Notes: generated by a model not told the origin, from the sequence alone. Shown: positions 43,088 through 55,393, counted from the stretch's first letter. The stretch is DNA of 64,000 bases from Fagopyrum homotropicum (GCA_033239125.1 BSWB01000005.1:23427447-23491446); one strand, 5' to 3'. A program made the numbers and translations.

Positions 43088-44527
43088 ATGCGCATGTCTA
43101 GGAACACCGAAAACCTCTTACCTCTTGATCAAGAGCTTGAGAGGACTTTAAGGCAAAAGTGTTAGGAAAAGAAAATGGCTGAAGAAAGAGAACGTGATCT
43201 TCAATCAGAGCTAGCGGAAAAGGAAGCTCAACTCCAATGGAGTGAGAAGACACGTAGAGAAGAGACGGATCGTCACCAAATGAAGGTTGATGATCTAACG
43301 GACATGATGTTCCAAATGAGGTTGGAAATAAACAACCTTAAGGAGAAAAAGAAAAGGAGGAGACCGGGAAGATCGGTTAGAGCCAACTCATCCAATGAGG
43401 ATAGCGACTCCTCCATGCCACCGCTAGAAGAAATTGATTCCACGATCAATGTGAATCCATTCTTCCCACGACCAGCTGGAAATCGCCGTGTTCCACCTAG
43501 GAATGCGAGGATCAAACGTGTGGATGAGGAGCCAAGAACTCTTGGCCAAAGGATGGATCCAATGCAGCAACCACGCCGTTTAGGTGTGAACTTTGATTTT
43601 GACGATGTACAAGGGTTTAGCTTCAACCCGCAGGTTATTACTCTTGTTCGCCAAAACCAATTTGGCGGAACAAGCGCTGAATCTCCACACCAACACCTAC
43701 AAAATTTTGAGTGTATGATGGAGACGATGAGGCCGAAGAACGCGACTACCAACAACTATAAGCTCAAGCCTTTCTTCTTCTCCTTGAAAGGGAAAGCATT
43801 GTCTTGATACCAAGCTCTTCCTAGTGGGAAACTAGACACGTGGGAAGACCTTTCCGCGAAGTTCCTCACTAAGTTCTTTCCGCCATCCAAAACGGCGGAG
43901 CTAAGAGGTAAGATTAATGCATTTTTCATGAGATCTAACGAAAGTTTGTTTCAATCTTGGGAAAGGTTTCAGGATTTGCTCTTGGATTGCCCTCATCATG
44001 GCATATCCAAGCTTGCACTTTTGGAGATATACTATAAGGGGCTGGATGTGGAGACACAATTCAAGCTCCAATCCCTCTCATGTGGTACATTCATGGACAT
44101 GAGGGAAGATGACGCTTGGGACTTCATTGAGAAGCAAGCTAGAGTCATAGAGAAGTATTCTCACCGGAAAGTGGAGGGAAATCGTGTGGAGCAAGGAGCA
44201 AAGCTCACACATGAAGCTTAAAATCAAATTTTCTCCCTCAACAATGAGATCAAAGAGTTGAAGGAAGCTATCAAGACCAACTTTCAAAAGCAACAAGGAA
44301 AAGATGTTGGCTACTTGGGCAACAACAACAACGGTGGTGAGAATACAAACCGCAACAACAACAATAACCGGAATAATTGGAACGGCAACAACAACAACCG
44401 GAACAATAATTGGAACAACAATAGGGGTTGAAATAACAACAATTGGCGCTCCAATCAACAAAACTCCGGTAACTCTTATCCTTCCAATTCAAATTCACTA
44501 ACTCCACCTTCCTCTTCCTCTACTCCT
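43088..44527 (+). pseudogene. Gy3 gag
   Basis: ATG at 43088 (MRMSRNTENLLPLDQELER). In-frame stops at 43163 (TAG), 43805 (TGA in place of the conserved Trp of LS-W-YQALP), 44219 (TAA) and 44429 (TGA). The N-terminal coiled coil is at about 43175-43350 (SELAEKEAQLQWSEK, LEINNLKEKKKRRR). The gag core has W.DLSAKFLTKFFPPSKT, ELRGKINAF, ESLFQSWERFQDLLLDCPHHG and YKGLDVETQFKLQSL in parts. The C-terminus is an Asn/Arg/Trp-rich tail (44310-44470, AAC repeats), possibly an RNA-binding disordered region. No CCHC knuckle is visible. Confidence 0.9.
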
Positions 44528-45838
44528 TTGAAAAGCCAGGGGCAAACATCTAATGGAGGAAGCACTTCGGGGAAGGAGAAGCCCGATCCCATGTTGGAGA
44601 CGATTTTGGGAAAGCTTCAAGGTTTGGAGACTCGCATCATCAAAGTTGATGATCACATAACTAAGGTTGATAAAGCCCAAAAGGTTTTAGAAAACCAAAT
44701 GTTTACTCATGCGGAGGAAGTTCCTAGGAATCAAGGGAAACTTCCAAGAAAGACGGAGGACAACCCAAAGGGAAGGGTTATGGCAATCACAACTAGGAGC
44801 GGAGTGACAACCACCGATCCGCAACCTAAGTTTGTTGAAGTCCCCGTTGAGAAAGAAAAAGAGAAGGGGAAGGAGAAGGAAGATGTCTACGTTCCTCCTC
44901 CAGCTTACAAGCCTCCCCTACCATTCCCTCAATCTAGAGCAAGAGCGCGTCTAGATAAACAATTCGGTAAGTTCATAGAAATCATGAGCAAATTGCATAT
45001 TAACATACTTTTCATTGATGCTATTGTAGGTATGCCGGCTTATGGCAAGTTCTTAAAGGAGCTCCTCTCCAACAAGAGGAAGCTAGAAGATTTCGGAGAG
45101 GTTAAGATGAGTTCAGATTCTTCGGATCTCATCAAGACCATGAAGGAGAAAATGCCCCCAAAGCTAAAGGATCCGGGGTCATTTTATATTCCCATAGGAG
45201 TGGGAGATGTCACATATGATGCATTATGTGACTTGGGAGCAAGTGTGAGCATCATACCACTTGCCTTATGCAGGAAGATCGGTTTAGGCGACCCTAAACC
45301 GGTGAAGATGACGTTGTACATGGCGGATCGATCCATCACTTGTCCCGTCGGTATTGTAGAAGACGTCCCGGTCAAGCTAGGTAAATTCTTTGTACCCATT
45401 GATTTTGTTGTGCTTGACATTCCTGCAGGTAGTCCGGTCCCGATCATTCTCGGAAGACCGTTTCTTGCAACTTCCGGCTGCATAGTCGATTGCAAGAATG
45501 CTAGACTCGCTTTTGACATAGGAGAAGAGAAGGTAGAGTTTGTTCTTTCCACTCTAGTGAAGGAACCAATCTTTGATGAGGATATGTTCAATATCCAAGA
45601 TGAAGAAGGGTTGTCTAGAGAGGAGGTAAGTGCTATTCTTTTCAAAGATCCTTTGCAAAAGGTTATTACTATGAGTCTAATGAATGTAGGAGAAGAAGAG
45701 GAGTGCAATGAGGCAATTGAAGCCTTAGAAGCACAAGATGAAGTGTGTGAAGAGGAGTTTGAAAAACTCCACGATGAAGCAGAAAACGTGAGGATCCACG
45801 GCCATACACTATATTCCACGGCCGTGGATTTCACTAAC
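44528..45838 (+). pseudogene. Gy3 gag-protease linker and retropepsin
   Basis: In the same frame as gag. It runs through a coiled-coil-like ETRIIKVDDHITKVDKAQK and the Athila linker signature MAITTRSGV. Then come the Lys/Glu run, YKPPLPFPQ.RARARLDKQFGKF and GMPAYGKFLKELLSNKRKL. The retropepsin domain at about 45190-45560 has an intact active site ALCDLGASVSIIPLALCRKIGL, the flap-region VGIVEDVPVKLGKF and the terminal IILGRPFLATSGCIVDC (in parts). An acidic tail follows, then the palindrome cluster, and a TAA at 45839-45841. The protease domain itself looks functional. Confidence 0.9.
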
Positions 45839-45960
45839 TAAAGCGTGGCTCACTCCAGAGGGTTACACGGTCGTGGAGGAAACAGAGCACCCGTAACTAC
45901 ATTCCACGCCCAAAATCACGGCCGTGGAGCATCCAGAGAAACCGTAATTTTGGCCGTGGA
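45796..45960. repeat. Gy3 palindrome cluster in the protease to reverse transcriptase linker
   Basis: CCACGGCCAT at 45796, a perfect CCACGGCCGTGG at 45816-45827, ACACGGTCGTGG at 45865-45876, TCACGGCCGTGG at 45916-45927 and GGCCGTGGA at 45952-45960. They are translated in the polyprotein frame as a Gly/Arg/His-rich spacer, and the TAA at 45839 lies between copies. Confidence 0.92.
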
Positions 45961-47863
45961 CGAAGGCAAATGTGCCACTTCTTCAACTTTTCTTGATTCT
46001 TCTCCAACATCTTCTACTTCCTTAGACACTTCTAAGGAAGCATCAGAAGCTCCTCAAGAGCCATTGGAGACTCCTGCAGCTATGGAGTTGAAACAACTTC
46101 CTACACATCTAAGGTACGCATTCTTAGGACCTAACTCTACTTATCCGGTAATTGTTAGTTCCGATTTAACCATAGATGAACATAGTAAGCTTATGGTTGT
46201 CCTTGGGAAACATAGGAAAGCTTTAGGTTATACTATAGAAGACTTAGTAGGAATCAAACCTTCCCTATGCATGCATAAAATCTTAATGGAAGAGGACTTT
46301 AGGACTTCAAGACAACCTCAAAGGCGGTTAAATCCGACCATGAAAGAGGTTGTCAAGAAGGAAATTCTTAAACTTCTTGATGCAGGTATCATCTACCCTA
46401 TCTCCGATAGCAAGTGGGTGAGTCCGGTACAAGTAGTTCCGAAGAAGGGAGGAATGACGGTCATCACCAACAAGAATAACGAACTCATTCCTACCCGAAC
46501 CGTGACAGGATGTCGGATGTGCATAGACTACCGCAAGCTTAACAATGCGACAAGGAAGGATCACTTCCCATTGCCATTCATCGACCAAATGCTTGAAAGG
46601 TTAGCACAACATTCGCACTTTTGCTATCTTGACGGTTATAGTGGTTTCTTTCAAATTCCGATACACCCGAATGATCAAGAGAAGACCACGTTCACGTGCC
46701 CATGGGGTACGTTTGCCTATAGGAGGATGCTGTTCGGGCTTTGCAACGCCCAAGCCACCTTTCAAAGGTGCATGATGGCCATCTTCTCCGAATATATAGA
46801 GGAAATCATGGAGGTCTTTATGGATGACTTCTCCGTATACGGTTCCTCTTTTGACAATTGCCTTTCTAACCATGCTCTTGTATTACAAAGGTGTGAAGAC
46901 ACTAACCTAGTTCTTAATTGGGAGAAGTGTCAATTTATGGTAAAGGAAGGAATTGTATTAGGACACTTAATCTCTAGTAGAGGGATTGAGGTGGATAAAG
47001 CGAAAATAGAGACTATAGAGAAGCTTCCTCCCCCAACTTCGGTGAAAGGGATAAGAAGTTTCCTAGGACATGCTGGATTTTATAGACGCTTCATTAAGGA
47101 TTTCTCTAAAATATCAAAGCCGCTAACTAATCTATTGATGAAGGATGCAGTTTTTGAGTTTTTGCAGGAATGCTTGGATGCGTTTAACATGATTCGGGAA
47201 GCTCTAATTTCAGATCCTATTATCCAACCTCCGGATTGGAATCTTCCCTTTGAGGTTATGTGTGACGCAAGTGACGTAGCTATAGGAGCTGTTCTTGGAC
47301 AAAGAAAGGAAGGGCGAACCCTTGCCATATACTACGCTAGCAAGATGCTAGATGAAGCGCAACTCAACTACGCCACTACGGAAAAGGAATTTTTAGCCAT
47401 TGTTTATGCTATTGACAAATTTCGCTCTTATCTTGTAGGTGCAAAGGTGATTGTGTACACGGATCATGCTGCGATCCGGTATCTCCTTGCAAAGAAGGAT
47501 GCGAAGCCAAGGCTAATTAGATGGATTCTTCTCCTACAAGAATTCGATCTAGAGATCCGCGACAAGAAGGGTTCGGAAAATTCTGTTGCGGATCATTTGA
47601 GTCTTCTAACACATCTAGAAGACGACCATCTACCTATAGATGACTCATTCCCGGACGAACACTTACATATCATAGAGGAGTGCATCGACGTGATCTCCAA
47701 AGGTAACGAACCATGGTTTGCTGATTTTGTTAACTATTTGGTTTGCCAGGAGATACCGCCCGGATTATCCTACGCACAAAGAAAGAAGTTCTTTAAGGAT
47801 GTTCGGGAATACTTTTGGAATGAACCTCTCCTCTTTAAGAGAGGTCCGGATGGCATCATTCGG
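45842..47863 (+). pseudogene. Gy3 reverse transcriptase and RNase H
   Basis: An open frame between two nonsense codons (TAA 45839, TGA 47864). The reverse transcriptase has ELKQLPTHLRYAFLGPN, MHKILMEEDFRTSRQPQRR, ISDSKWVSPVQVVPKKGG, CRMCIDYRKLNNATRKDHFP, HFCYLDGYSGFFQI (D1), FGLCNAQATFQRCM, FMDD at 46818-46829 and FLGHAGFYRRFIKDFSK. RNase H has FEVMCDASDVAIGAVLGQ, TTEKEFLAIVYAIDKFR, VIVYTDHAAIRYLLAKKDA and ENSVADHLS, with all acidic catalytic residues visible. The Trp of the usual T-G-W-R-M is Cys (TGCRM). If read through, this would be close to a working enzyme. Confidence 0.93.
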
Positions 47864-47866
47864 TGA

Positions 47867-48949
47867 TGTGTGCCGGAAGATGAGATGCAAAGTGTCATCC
47901 ACCATTGTCATTCACTACCATGTGGAGGACACGCTAGTTCAAACAAAACTAGCGCTAAGGTATTGCAATCTGGATTCTTTTGGCCTACTTTGTTTAGAGA
48001 TGTGCAAACCTTTGTTTCCTGCTGCGATGCTTGTCAAAGAACAGGAAACATCTCTAGGAGGAATGAGATGCCTCTCAATAACATCCAAGAGGTGGAGATT
48101 TTCGACGTTTGGGGAGTTGACTTTATGGGACCGTTCCCATCATCTTGTGGAAACCAATACATACTCTTGGCAGTGGATTACGTTTCTAGATGGGTGGAAG
48201 AAATTGCCTCTCCCACCAATGATGCCATGGTAGTGGTCAAGTTCTTTAACAAGACCATCTTCCCACGATTTGGGACACCAAGGACAATCATTAGTGATGG
48301 AGGTTCTCACTTCATTGTCCGGCGCTTTGAAGCTCTTCTAGCTAAGTATGGGGTTACTCACAAGATCGTCACCCCTTATCATCCACAAACTAGTGGACAA
48401 GTTGAGATCTCAAACCGGGAGATCAAAGGAATTATAGAGAAGACGGTTTCAAGGACTAGGAAGGATTGGTCCTTGAAGCTTGATGATGCATTGTTGGCGT
48501 ACCGGACTGCGTATAAGACTCCCATAAGAACCACACCATACAACCTTGTGTATGGGAAGTCTTGCCACTTACCGGTAGAGTTTCAGCATAAAGGAAGCGG
48601 GAGAGAAGCGTCTCTTGGACCTTAATGAGTTTGAAGAACTCCGCTTGAACGCTTATGAAAACGCCAAGATCTATAAGGAGAGGGCAAAACGTTGGCATGA
48701 TAAACATATCATTCCAAAGGACTTCAAAGAAGGAGATCAAGTTCTCCTCTTCAATTCAAGGCTTCGTCTCTTTCCAGGTAAGCTTAAATCTCGTTGGACC
48801 GGACCTTTTCTAATCAAACGTATTTTCCCCATGGTGCAGTTGAAGTATGGGGTGAAGCGGGCGGAAGCTTTAAGGTGAACGGTCAACGACTCAAGAAGTA
48901 TACGCCGGAACTCCAAGCTGAAGAGTTCGCGCCTACCGCACTCGAATAA
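47867..48949 (+). pseudogene. Gy3 integrase
   Basis: It follows the TGA at 47864-47866 in the same frame. The zinc domain has IHHCHSLPCGGHASSNKT and CCDACQRTGN. The DDE core has FDVWGVDFMGPFPSSCGN, TIISDGGSHFIVRRF and YHPQTSGQVEISNREIK, all three acidic residues present. W.LKLDDALLAYRTAYKTP and YGKSCHLPVEFQHK follow. A small deletion at about 48590 removes the AYWA-type block and shifts frame. The C-terminal domain (DLNEFEELRLNAYENAKIYK, RWTGPFLIKRIFP) shifts once more near 48830 before FKVNGQRLKKYTPE and TAA 48947-48949. Confidence 0.92.
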
Positions 48950-49955
48950 GTGCGAATTTGGTCTAGGACCTTAAACAAAGCGCTTCTTGGGAGGCAACCC
49001 AAGGTATTGCATTTACGTTTTTGTTTTCGATTCATAGTTTAGCTTAGTTTAGACGTTTTTGCTTTGTTTTGCCTTCGATTCCTTCCAGTATGTTCGTGTT
49101 TTTGGATGTAGGAACAGTGGAAAAGGAAAGGGGAAGACCAAGTTTGAAGAAAAGTGACGAAACTTGGACTTTGGAGCATTACAGAGAGTTCCACGGCCTA
49201 AACCATGGCCGTGACAGCTACAATGACCGTAATTTCCAAAAGCCTTTGAAAAATCACCAAAACCACGGTTCCTTACATTTCCACGGCCGTGGAACCCCCC
49301 GATAGACCTTGGTTTTCAAAAATTTTGACGACCACTATATAAATCACGTTCTTCACAAAAACACAACACACAAAACCCAAATTACGCCCAAAAACGCCGA
49401 TTCCATGCCCCTCACCACAATTCTTCGTTCGTTAATCGTTTTTAACGATTCTTTGACCCAAACTGAAGCAAATCCAACCACCAACGAGATCCAAGCAACG
49501 ATTCGAGCGGCAAATCACCAAGGAAAGCAGAATTCGGATTTTAAAATCCAAAAACCTAGGTTTTTTCGCTCTTCTCTATCTTTGTCAATTCAGCCTTAAT
49601 TTTGATAGAATTTGTAGAGAACTGATTGGAATTGGAAGAAATTAGTCTAGGACTGATTGATTGCTGAGTTTGGTGATTGATTGCTGAGTTTTGAGAAAAG
49701 TCGAGACAAACTACGGTCTTTGTAACTTCCACGGCCGTGGAACACCAAGAACAGGCCGTGGTTTCAGCCAGAAAATGGATTTTGTAAGGAAAGTGTCCGG
49801 GAGGAATAATGATTAGAACAAAGACAAAGATAAGAGTAAAAAGAGGAAGGGCAACCCCTCTTCCTCTTCCTCCTCTAGAGCACCACCACCTTCATCCCCT
49901 TCACCACCATCATCACCTTCATCACCATCACCACCTCACCCTAGATCCCTACTAT
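48950..49955 (+). other. Gy3 untranslated stretch between pol and the Athila ORF
   Basis: No convincing ORF. It contains CCACGGCCTA at 49191, CATGGCCGTGA at about 49204, perfect CCACGGCCGTGG at 49281-49292 and 49729-49740, and AGGCCGTGG at about 49753. A Ser/Pro- or His-coding CACCAT microsatellite (49870-49955) leads into the next ORF. This leader may serve splicing or initiation for the downstream ORF. Confidence 0.7.
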
Positions 49956-51312
49956 TCACGAGGATCATCTCGACGCCTTAGAGAGGATCCATAAGAGGGC
50001 TGTTATAGGACCTAGGTACCTACTGTTGGAGGATTTAGCTCCTCTACATGTCATAGGGGACCTTACTTGGCTCTTAGATTGAGCCGGTCTTGTCGTATTT
50101 TCGGCTATCCGAGAAGACGCATATGAGGAGATCACGAGAGAGGTTGTGACCTCTTTTGAGCACAACCATGTTGATAGGACAGTTTCTTTCCGGCTGATGG
50201 AAAGAAACTATGATTTCTCCATCCGGAAGTTTGGAGCCTTCTTTGGGTTCCATGAGACCTTCAATGGTCGTTTCCCCAGCGGCGTGTACGCCAAGGATTT
50301 CTGGGAAGAGGTCGCTATGATCTATGCCAGCGAGGACCGCTGGCAGCCGGATGACACCAAGGCTAAGTTGATGTATCACTTAGCCTTGAAGATTGCTCAC
50401 TGGGTACTTTCTGAGTGTCTCTTCCCTAGGACGGAGACACCTCAGAAGATCAAGACGGATGAGCTCTTTCTTCTCTACTCCATGTTATATGGACGACCTG
50501 CTGACTGTGCCACCCTCTTAGCTGCTACCATGAGCAAGCTAAAGAATAAGAGGGCTGGCAACATTGGATATAGTGGGATAGTCACCCACCTTGCTAGGAC
50601 ATTAGGGGTAGATTTCTCCGCCTGCACACGTATTCCTGCTGTACCCCTAGGACTCCAGGCCCTTATGACTAGAGGCCTCATCTTCCCTACCCATAGAGGT
50701 CCACCTTACGCTGCTATGCCATGGGAGAGTAGGACGGGGAGAGGCATTGTCTGGCTCCCAGAGTATTCCATTATGGCTGGACGCCATAATTGGAAGGAGA
50801 CGTTCGCTGCTATGCATGCGAACAGGATTGCAGCCCCTCCATATATCCCACCACCACCTGTAGTTGAGGAGGAGGAGAAGAGAGATGAGTATGAGGGTGG
50901 AGGAGGAGGAGCTGAGCAGGATTTTGGCACATTTCCGGATCAGCCGGACGCAGCTCCTGAGATGCCCAGACGTTCTCCTCGTCCCGCCAGCGTGAGCAAG
51001 AGGCCTACTTGGATGGTGGCCCCTCCTGCGTGGTACGGATCTCCACCACCATGGTCTACACAGGCACCGCCGCCACCTGCACCAGCACCTTCAGATGCAC
51101 CGGGATGGTACAACCAGCCGCCAGACTGGTATGAGCAGTTGCCAGATTGGGCCACCAGCCTTTCAGATAGAGTGGGAGCTTTGGAGATCCGAGCTGACGC
51201 TAAAGACGCACGTATGGATGACCTTGACCATATGATGAGAGACGTCTACCGCCAGCAGTTCGGGCGGTACTATGATCCTAGCTTCTCACCGTTTCCGCCT
51301 CCACCGCAGTGA
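49956..51312 (+). pseudogene. Gy3 Athila-type ORF after pol
   Basis: One frame from about 49956 (HEDHLDALERIHKRAVIGPRY) to TGA 51310-51312, with a single TGA at about 50083-50085 (LLD-*-AG, likely Trp or Arg before). The core matches the Athila ORF1 family (Arabidopsis retrotransposon ORF-1 type): FFGFHETFNGRFPSGVYAKD, W.LPDDTKAKLMYHLALKI-like, ISECLFPRTE-like, and DELFLLYSMLYGRP. The C-terminus is Pro/Trp-rich (PAWYGSPPPW, GWYNQPPDWYEQLPDW), ending with a short coiled coil (LSDRVGALEIRADAKDARM). No transmembrane segment is visible. It occupies the envelope position, but its function is unknown. Confidence 0.8.
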
Positions 51313-52675
51313 CGACCTTGAGGACCGACAGTTTAGCCGCTCCACCACCATTTTGTGAGTTCTTTTTCTTTCTTTCTTTTCTTCTTTTTCTTTTATTTGA
51401 ACATTAGGGACAATGTTTGTTCCAAGTATGGGGTGAGGTGTGACTAATCGTTTGTAATAACTCTTACTCACTTTATTTGCTTCTATCGAGACTATCCTGC
51501 ATGTTTCATTTTATTGCTACACGTTTCATTATTGCATTGCATGAAAAAGAGTTTGAAAAACCCATAAAAATTGAAAAATTTTGAAAATTTTGTGCTTCTA
51601 AGGATAGAGATGATTTCTATGATAATCACCACTTGTGAATTGAGTTTTGATGACAATTGCATGCTTAAACGAATAGTGAATTGAAAAGAAATTGAATGAG
51701 TTGATTATACCTCTTTTGCAAGTTTCATAATGTGATGAATGTTACTTAAATCATGTTGAGAAATTAAGGTTGAAATCACAATATCAGTTCTTATACTTCT
51801 TGTTGAGATGATTAAGGCAATTCCATTTTCTTTCTTCTTTCTTTGATCATTTAGCCCCTCATTGAAATAATGGCCTCCTTTACCTATCCGGGAATTTGGA
51901 GGAGTTGATTGATATTGGCATATTTGATGTGGGAGGGCCTTGAAAGCAATTATTTGCAATCAAAGGAATAGAAAGAAATTATAGGTTTGGGGAAGTCAAT
52001 CATGATGATAAGTAACTCGGCACCATTCACATAGCCGGGTGTTTGTGTCTTGCCAAAGTCGGATTGAGCGATATTCCTAGCGGATTATGGTATGTGAGCT
52101 AAGGGTTTGAGGCATCTCATAAAAATTGAGAAACGCCAATCTCCTAGGCTTCGGTTTTTGTGCACCTCTATCCATAACTCCAAAAGTAAAGTTGAAAAAT
52201 GAAAAGAAGAGAGCGAAGCTCTAAGTTGAAAGTGCTGCGGAAACCGCAAGAGAAGAAGAAAAGAGTAGTTATCCACTTTCCCGGATTCATACACCACATT
52301 CCTTAAAGTTTTCCTTCCCTTTCCACATTCTAGACCTTGTTTGAAAGTCCTTAAGATCAAAAGAATGTTATATGACTTGATGATCTAAATTGAAGTTTCT
52401 TATGATTGATTTTGATAATGTTTGAAGGTTATGATGTTTACATGGAAGTTTTATTAATTCATGAGCTTTCTTTATTCTTTACTCTTCGATTAAGTGTATG
52501 AAACTCTTATAAACGAATGAAGCAAGATTTGAGAATGATCTATTGATTAGAAGGCACATTCATCCAAAAGAAGTTTTGCTTTGAGAAGGTACACATATTT
52601 CATCCTAACTTGTGCTTTAAAAGCTTTTTGAAAGACCTTGCTTAGGGACAAGCAAGTGGCAAGTATGGGGTTATT
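51313..52675 (+). other. Gy3 3' untranslated region and polypurine tract
   Basis: 1.36 kb without a gene. It ends CAAGTATGGGGTTATT just before the 3' LTR, the likely polypurine tract. AGTATGGGGTGAGG at about 51426 is a second, similar purine tract that might act as a central or duplicate primer. Confidence 0.65.
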
Positions 52676-53014
52676 TGTTAGCATGAAATATTGTGATATT
52701 TTAGGCACGTTTTCTAAGTGTATTTCATCCATATTGATAGTCATTGATTAAGCATTGATGCAATTGTGAGCTAGTTTGTCTATATTGTCGATATAGAGAT
52801 CTACACAAGCTTTATGTTGATTGTAGGCAATTAAGAGCTATTTCCGAACGGATTGAGCAAGGATGGAGTTTGATCGAGCATGTCCAAGGATTGAAGACAT
52901 CTCTAGGAGCTAAGGAAGGTGCTAACTTGAAGAATAGCACGAGGAAAGGAAGAATTACAGTTTACCCCTAAACCACGCTCTAAAATACGGCCGTACTACA
53001 TTCTACGTTCAAGT

Positions 53015-53145
53015 CCACGGCCGTGGAACCTTGGCAAGAGAAGCGTGGTTCATTCCAGCAACTTCTACGGCCGTGGAGGGTTGTGTCAAACCGTGACCAA
53101 TTTTCACGCTCTAAATTACGGGCGTGGAACCCTTCCACGACCGTG
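53015..53145. repeat. Gy3 palindrome cluster in the 3' LTR
   Basis: The same cluster as 41615-41745 but closer to consensus: CCACGGCCGTGG (53015-53026), CTACGGCCGTGG (53065-53076) and CCACGACCGTG (53135). A fourth, perfect copy is at 53766-53777. Confidence 0.9.
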
Positions 53146-54420
53146 ATCTTGGCAATCTTTTTCGTACACTTTGAAGCCACGATCTCCTACGCGATTGGGC
53201 CGGGCTTATATTTTATCTTACACTATAAAAGGACGGACGAAGAGAGATTCTGTCACCTTCGCTTACGCTTAGACGCACTTTCGCTTACACTTGGATTTAA
53301 CCTAATTTCGCACCTTTGCGGAGATTGTGATTAAGAGATTTGCGCTTTGCTATTGAGATTTCCGGATTGACGGAAGAGTGGAAGATTTGGAAGATTGTTC
53401 ACAAGAAGGTTACGCTTCATCTTTAGGTTTGATTAGAAGACGGATTGACATCCCGTTCTTCCTTCTTATCTAAGATTCGTGATTGTTCGTGTTATTTCGA
53501 ATCTATTGACATTATTGTTCTTGATTTGTGGATTTGAGATTGACTTGAAAGTTATTGAAGGTTTTCGGAAGTTTTCATCTTTCATTCTTTTAAACCTTAA
53601 AATTGATATGAATATGACTGTTGTTGACTAAAACCCTTTACCAATTCTAAGGTGAAGGGTTGATAGTTGTGGCATAGATGATGATAGATCGATCGTAAAC
53701 AGATTGGACCCTGAGAGTTAGAGAGAATCACCGACGAACCTAATCCACGGTCTGTTCTTGAGCTTCCACGGCCGTGGAACTCAAGAACTACCCGTAATTT
53801 TATGTCAGTTTACGAACTTGCTTGTACTTTAATCCAAAGTTAAAGATTTGCTTTAACTTAGTCTTGGCTTGCCTTTTCTAGGTGGTAGTGAAGTCTCAAC
53901 AACCTCTACCTTGATTCTGAGTGTCACAACCTTAATCGGTTTAGTTAGTCTTGATCCTTGGATTATAAGTTTGGGTGTTTGACGTTAATTCTTACCTTTA
54001 GATCCTTTCTATACTGAAGCCTCAACAACCTCTATAGAGAGTGTCTTTTAGGTGGGTCATATAAGGTTTTTGGAACTTCACCGTACGATTACCTTACATT
54101 CGTATACCTTTGTGATAGCATGAATTATAGTCTATATTTTGGGGTTTGTTTGGACGTTTTATCTTCAATAATCTGCATGTTTGGATGTATATTATGTGAT
54201 TATATGGCCATTTCATCTACCTTTGCGGGAATCGAGGTCTACACCAAGTTTCGTTGTAATCGTAGGTAAAACGGCACATTTTGGACTAAAATGGAGCTAA
54301 AGGAGCTAAGGAATCATAGGAGCTACATTCAGGAGCTTAAGGAAGAATCCAGGAAGCATGGAAATGGATTAAAGATTCACTTTGGATCAGATTTAAGAGA
54401 TTTCACCTTCAGCTGAGAGT

Positions 54421-54484
54421 CACCTCGGTTGACCACAGATTCACCTCGACCGAAGTGATCTAAGAGAGCGTCTCGACCGAGGCG
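54421..54484. repeat. CTCGG/CCGAG word cluster, 5' part of the solo LTR
   Basis: CACCTCGGTTGACC, TCACCTCGACCGAAGTGA and TCTCGACCGAGGCGA within 65 bp. A second pair, TCTCGGCCGGGGTGG and GACCGAGGTGA, lies at about 55268-55302. Both positions correspond to those of the CCACGGCCGTGG words in the Gy3 LTR. Confidence 0.8.
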
Positions 54485-54606
54485 AATATCGTGATGCGGC
54501 GAGATATATTTTATTTGGGTAAGATCTTTTATTTTTGGAAGGGGAGATCTTATATTTTTGGGCTGGATTTCTGGAAGGAAGATCATATATTTGGGAGATC
54601 TATTTT

Positions 54607-54722
54607 AGAGATAAGATATATTTTATTAGGAAATTATCTTTTTAGATATTTCCTATAAGATTATCTTAGGAAGATATTTATTTTGAGAGATAAGATATAT
54701 TTTATTAGGAAATTGTCTTTTT
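54607..54722 (+). repeat. 79-bp-spaced direct repeat upstream of the LTR TATA box
   Basis: AGAGATAAGATATATTTTAT begins at 54607 and again at 54686, each continuing TAGGAAATTRTCTTTTTA. They lie just before TATATAAAG (54754) and may be U3 enhancer repeats. Confidence 0.8.
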
Positions 54723-55393
54723 AAGATATCTTATCTTTGGAAGATAATTCTCCTATATAAAGGGTTGGATTTTCCACAATTCAACCATCATCGGATCTAC
54801 GGATCACAGATCTTCGGATCGCCGCATACAATCCGCTTACACCGAAAGCACGCAGCAGCCGCACTCCAGTTTGGGAGAGATTTGAAGAACCTTTTTGAAG
54901 GTTGAAGGAAGATTGAAGTCCATAGCTTTTATAGCTTTTTGAAGGGTTTTGTAAGATTGTCTTCAATTCCCTCATTGATTGTCTTGTCTTTTTGGATTGC
55001 TATCCAAGGAACGCTTTGTTGTGATATTTGATTCAGTTATTGAAGTCTTTTCATTAAATTCTTCTTTGTTCAAATATTCACCTTCTTCCCATATATTTGA
55101 TTAATACTTTCATAATGATCATGAGTGGCTAATTTCCTTGTGTGATTCTAGGGTGATTGGCTGAAGGTTGTGGGAAAAACAATGATAGAATAATCTTAGA
55201 TTCCAGTAGGATCCTGAAAGTTCGAGCCTTTAACCTTAACCCTAAGCATCTCGTTCAGTTGATGAACATCTCGGCCGGGGTGGAAACTGGCTGACCGAGG
55301 TGACTTATCTGATCCATAACTGAGAGTTAAGTGTTAGAGTTTGCCAAATCCTATTCTTATTACACCTTTCCTGGTTCAAAGCAAGCTTAGGAT

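Noticed and set aside
49809..49994. His-rich protein encoded by CACCAT repeats
   Set aside because: It is a microsatellite read in one frame. The Athila ORF uses a different frame just downstream.
41615..53777. CCACGGCCGTGG as a cloning or linker artefact
   Set aside because: Copies vary by single deamination-type changes, sit at corresponding places in both LTRs and are embedded in natural sequence.
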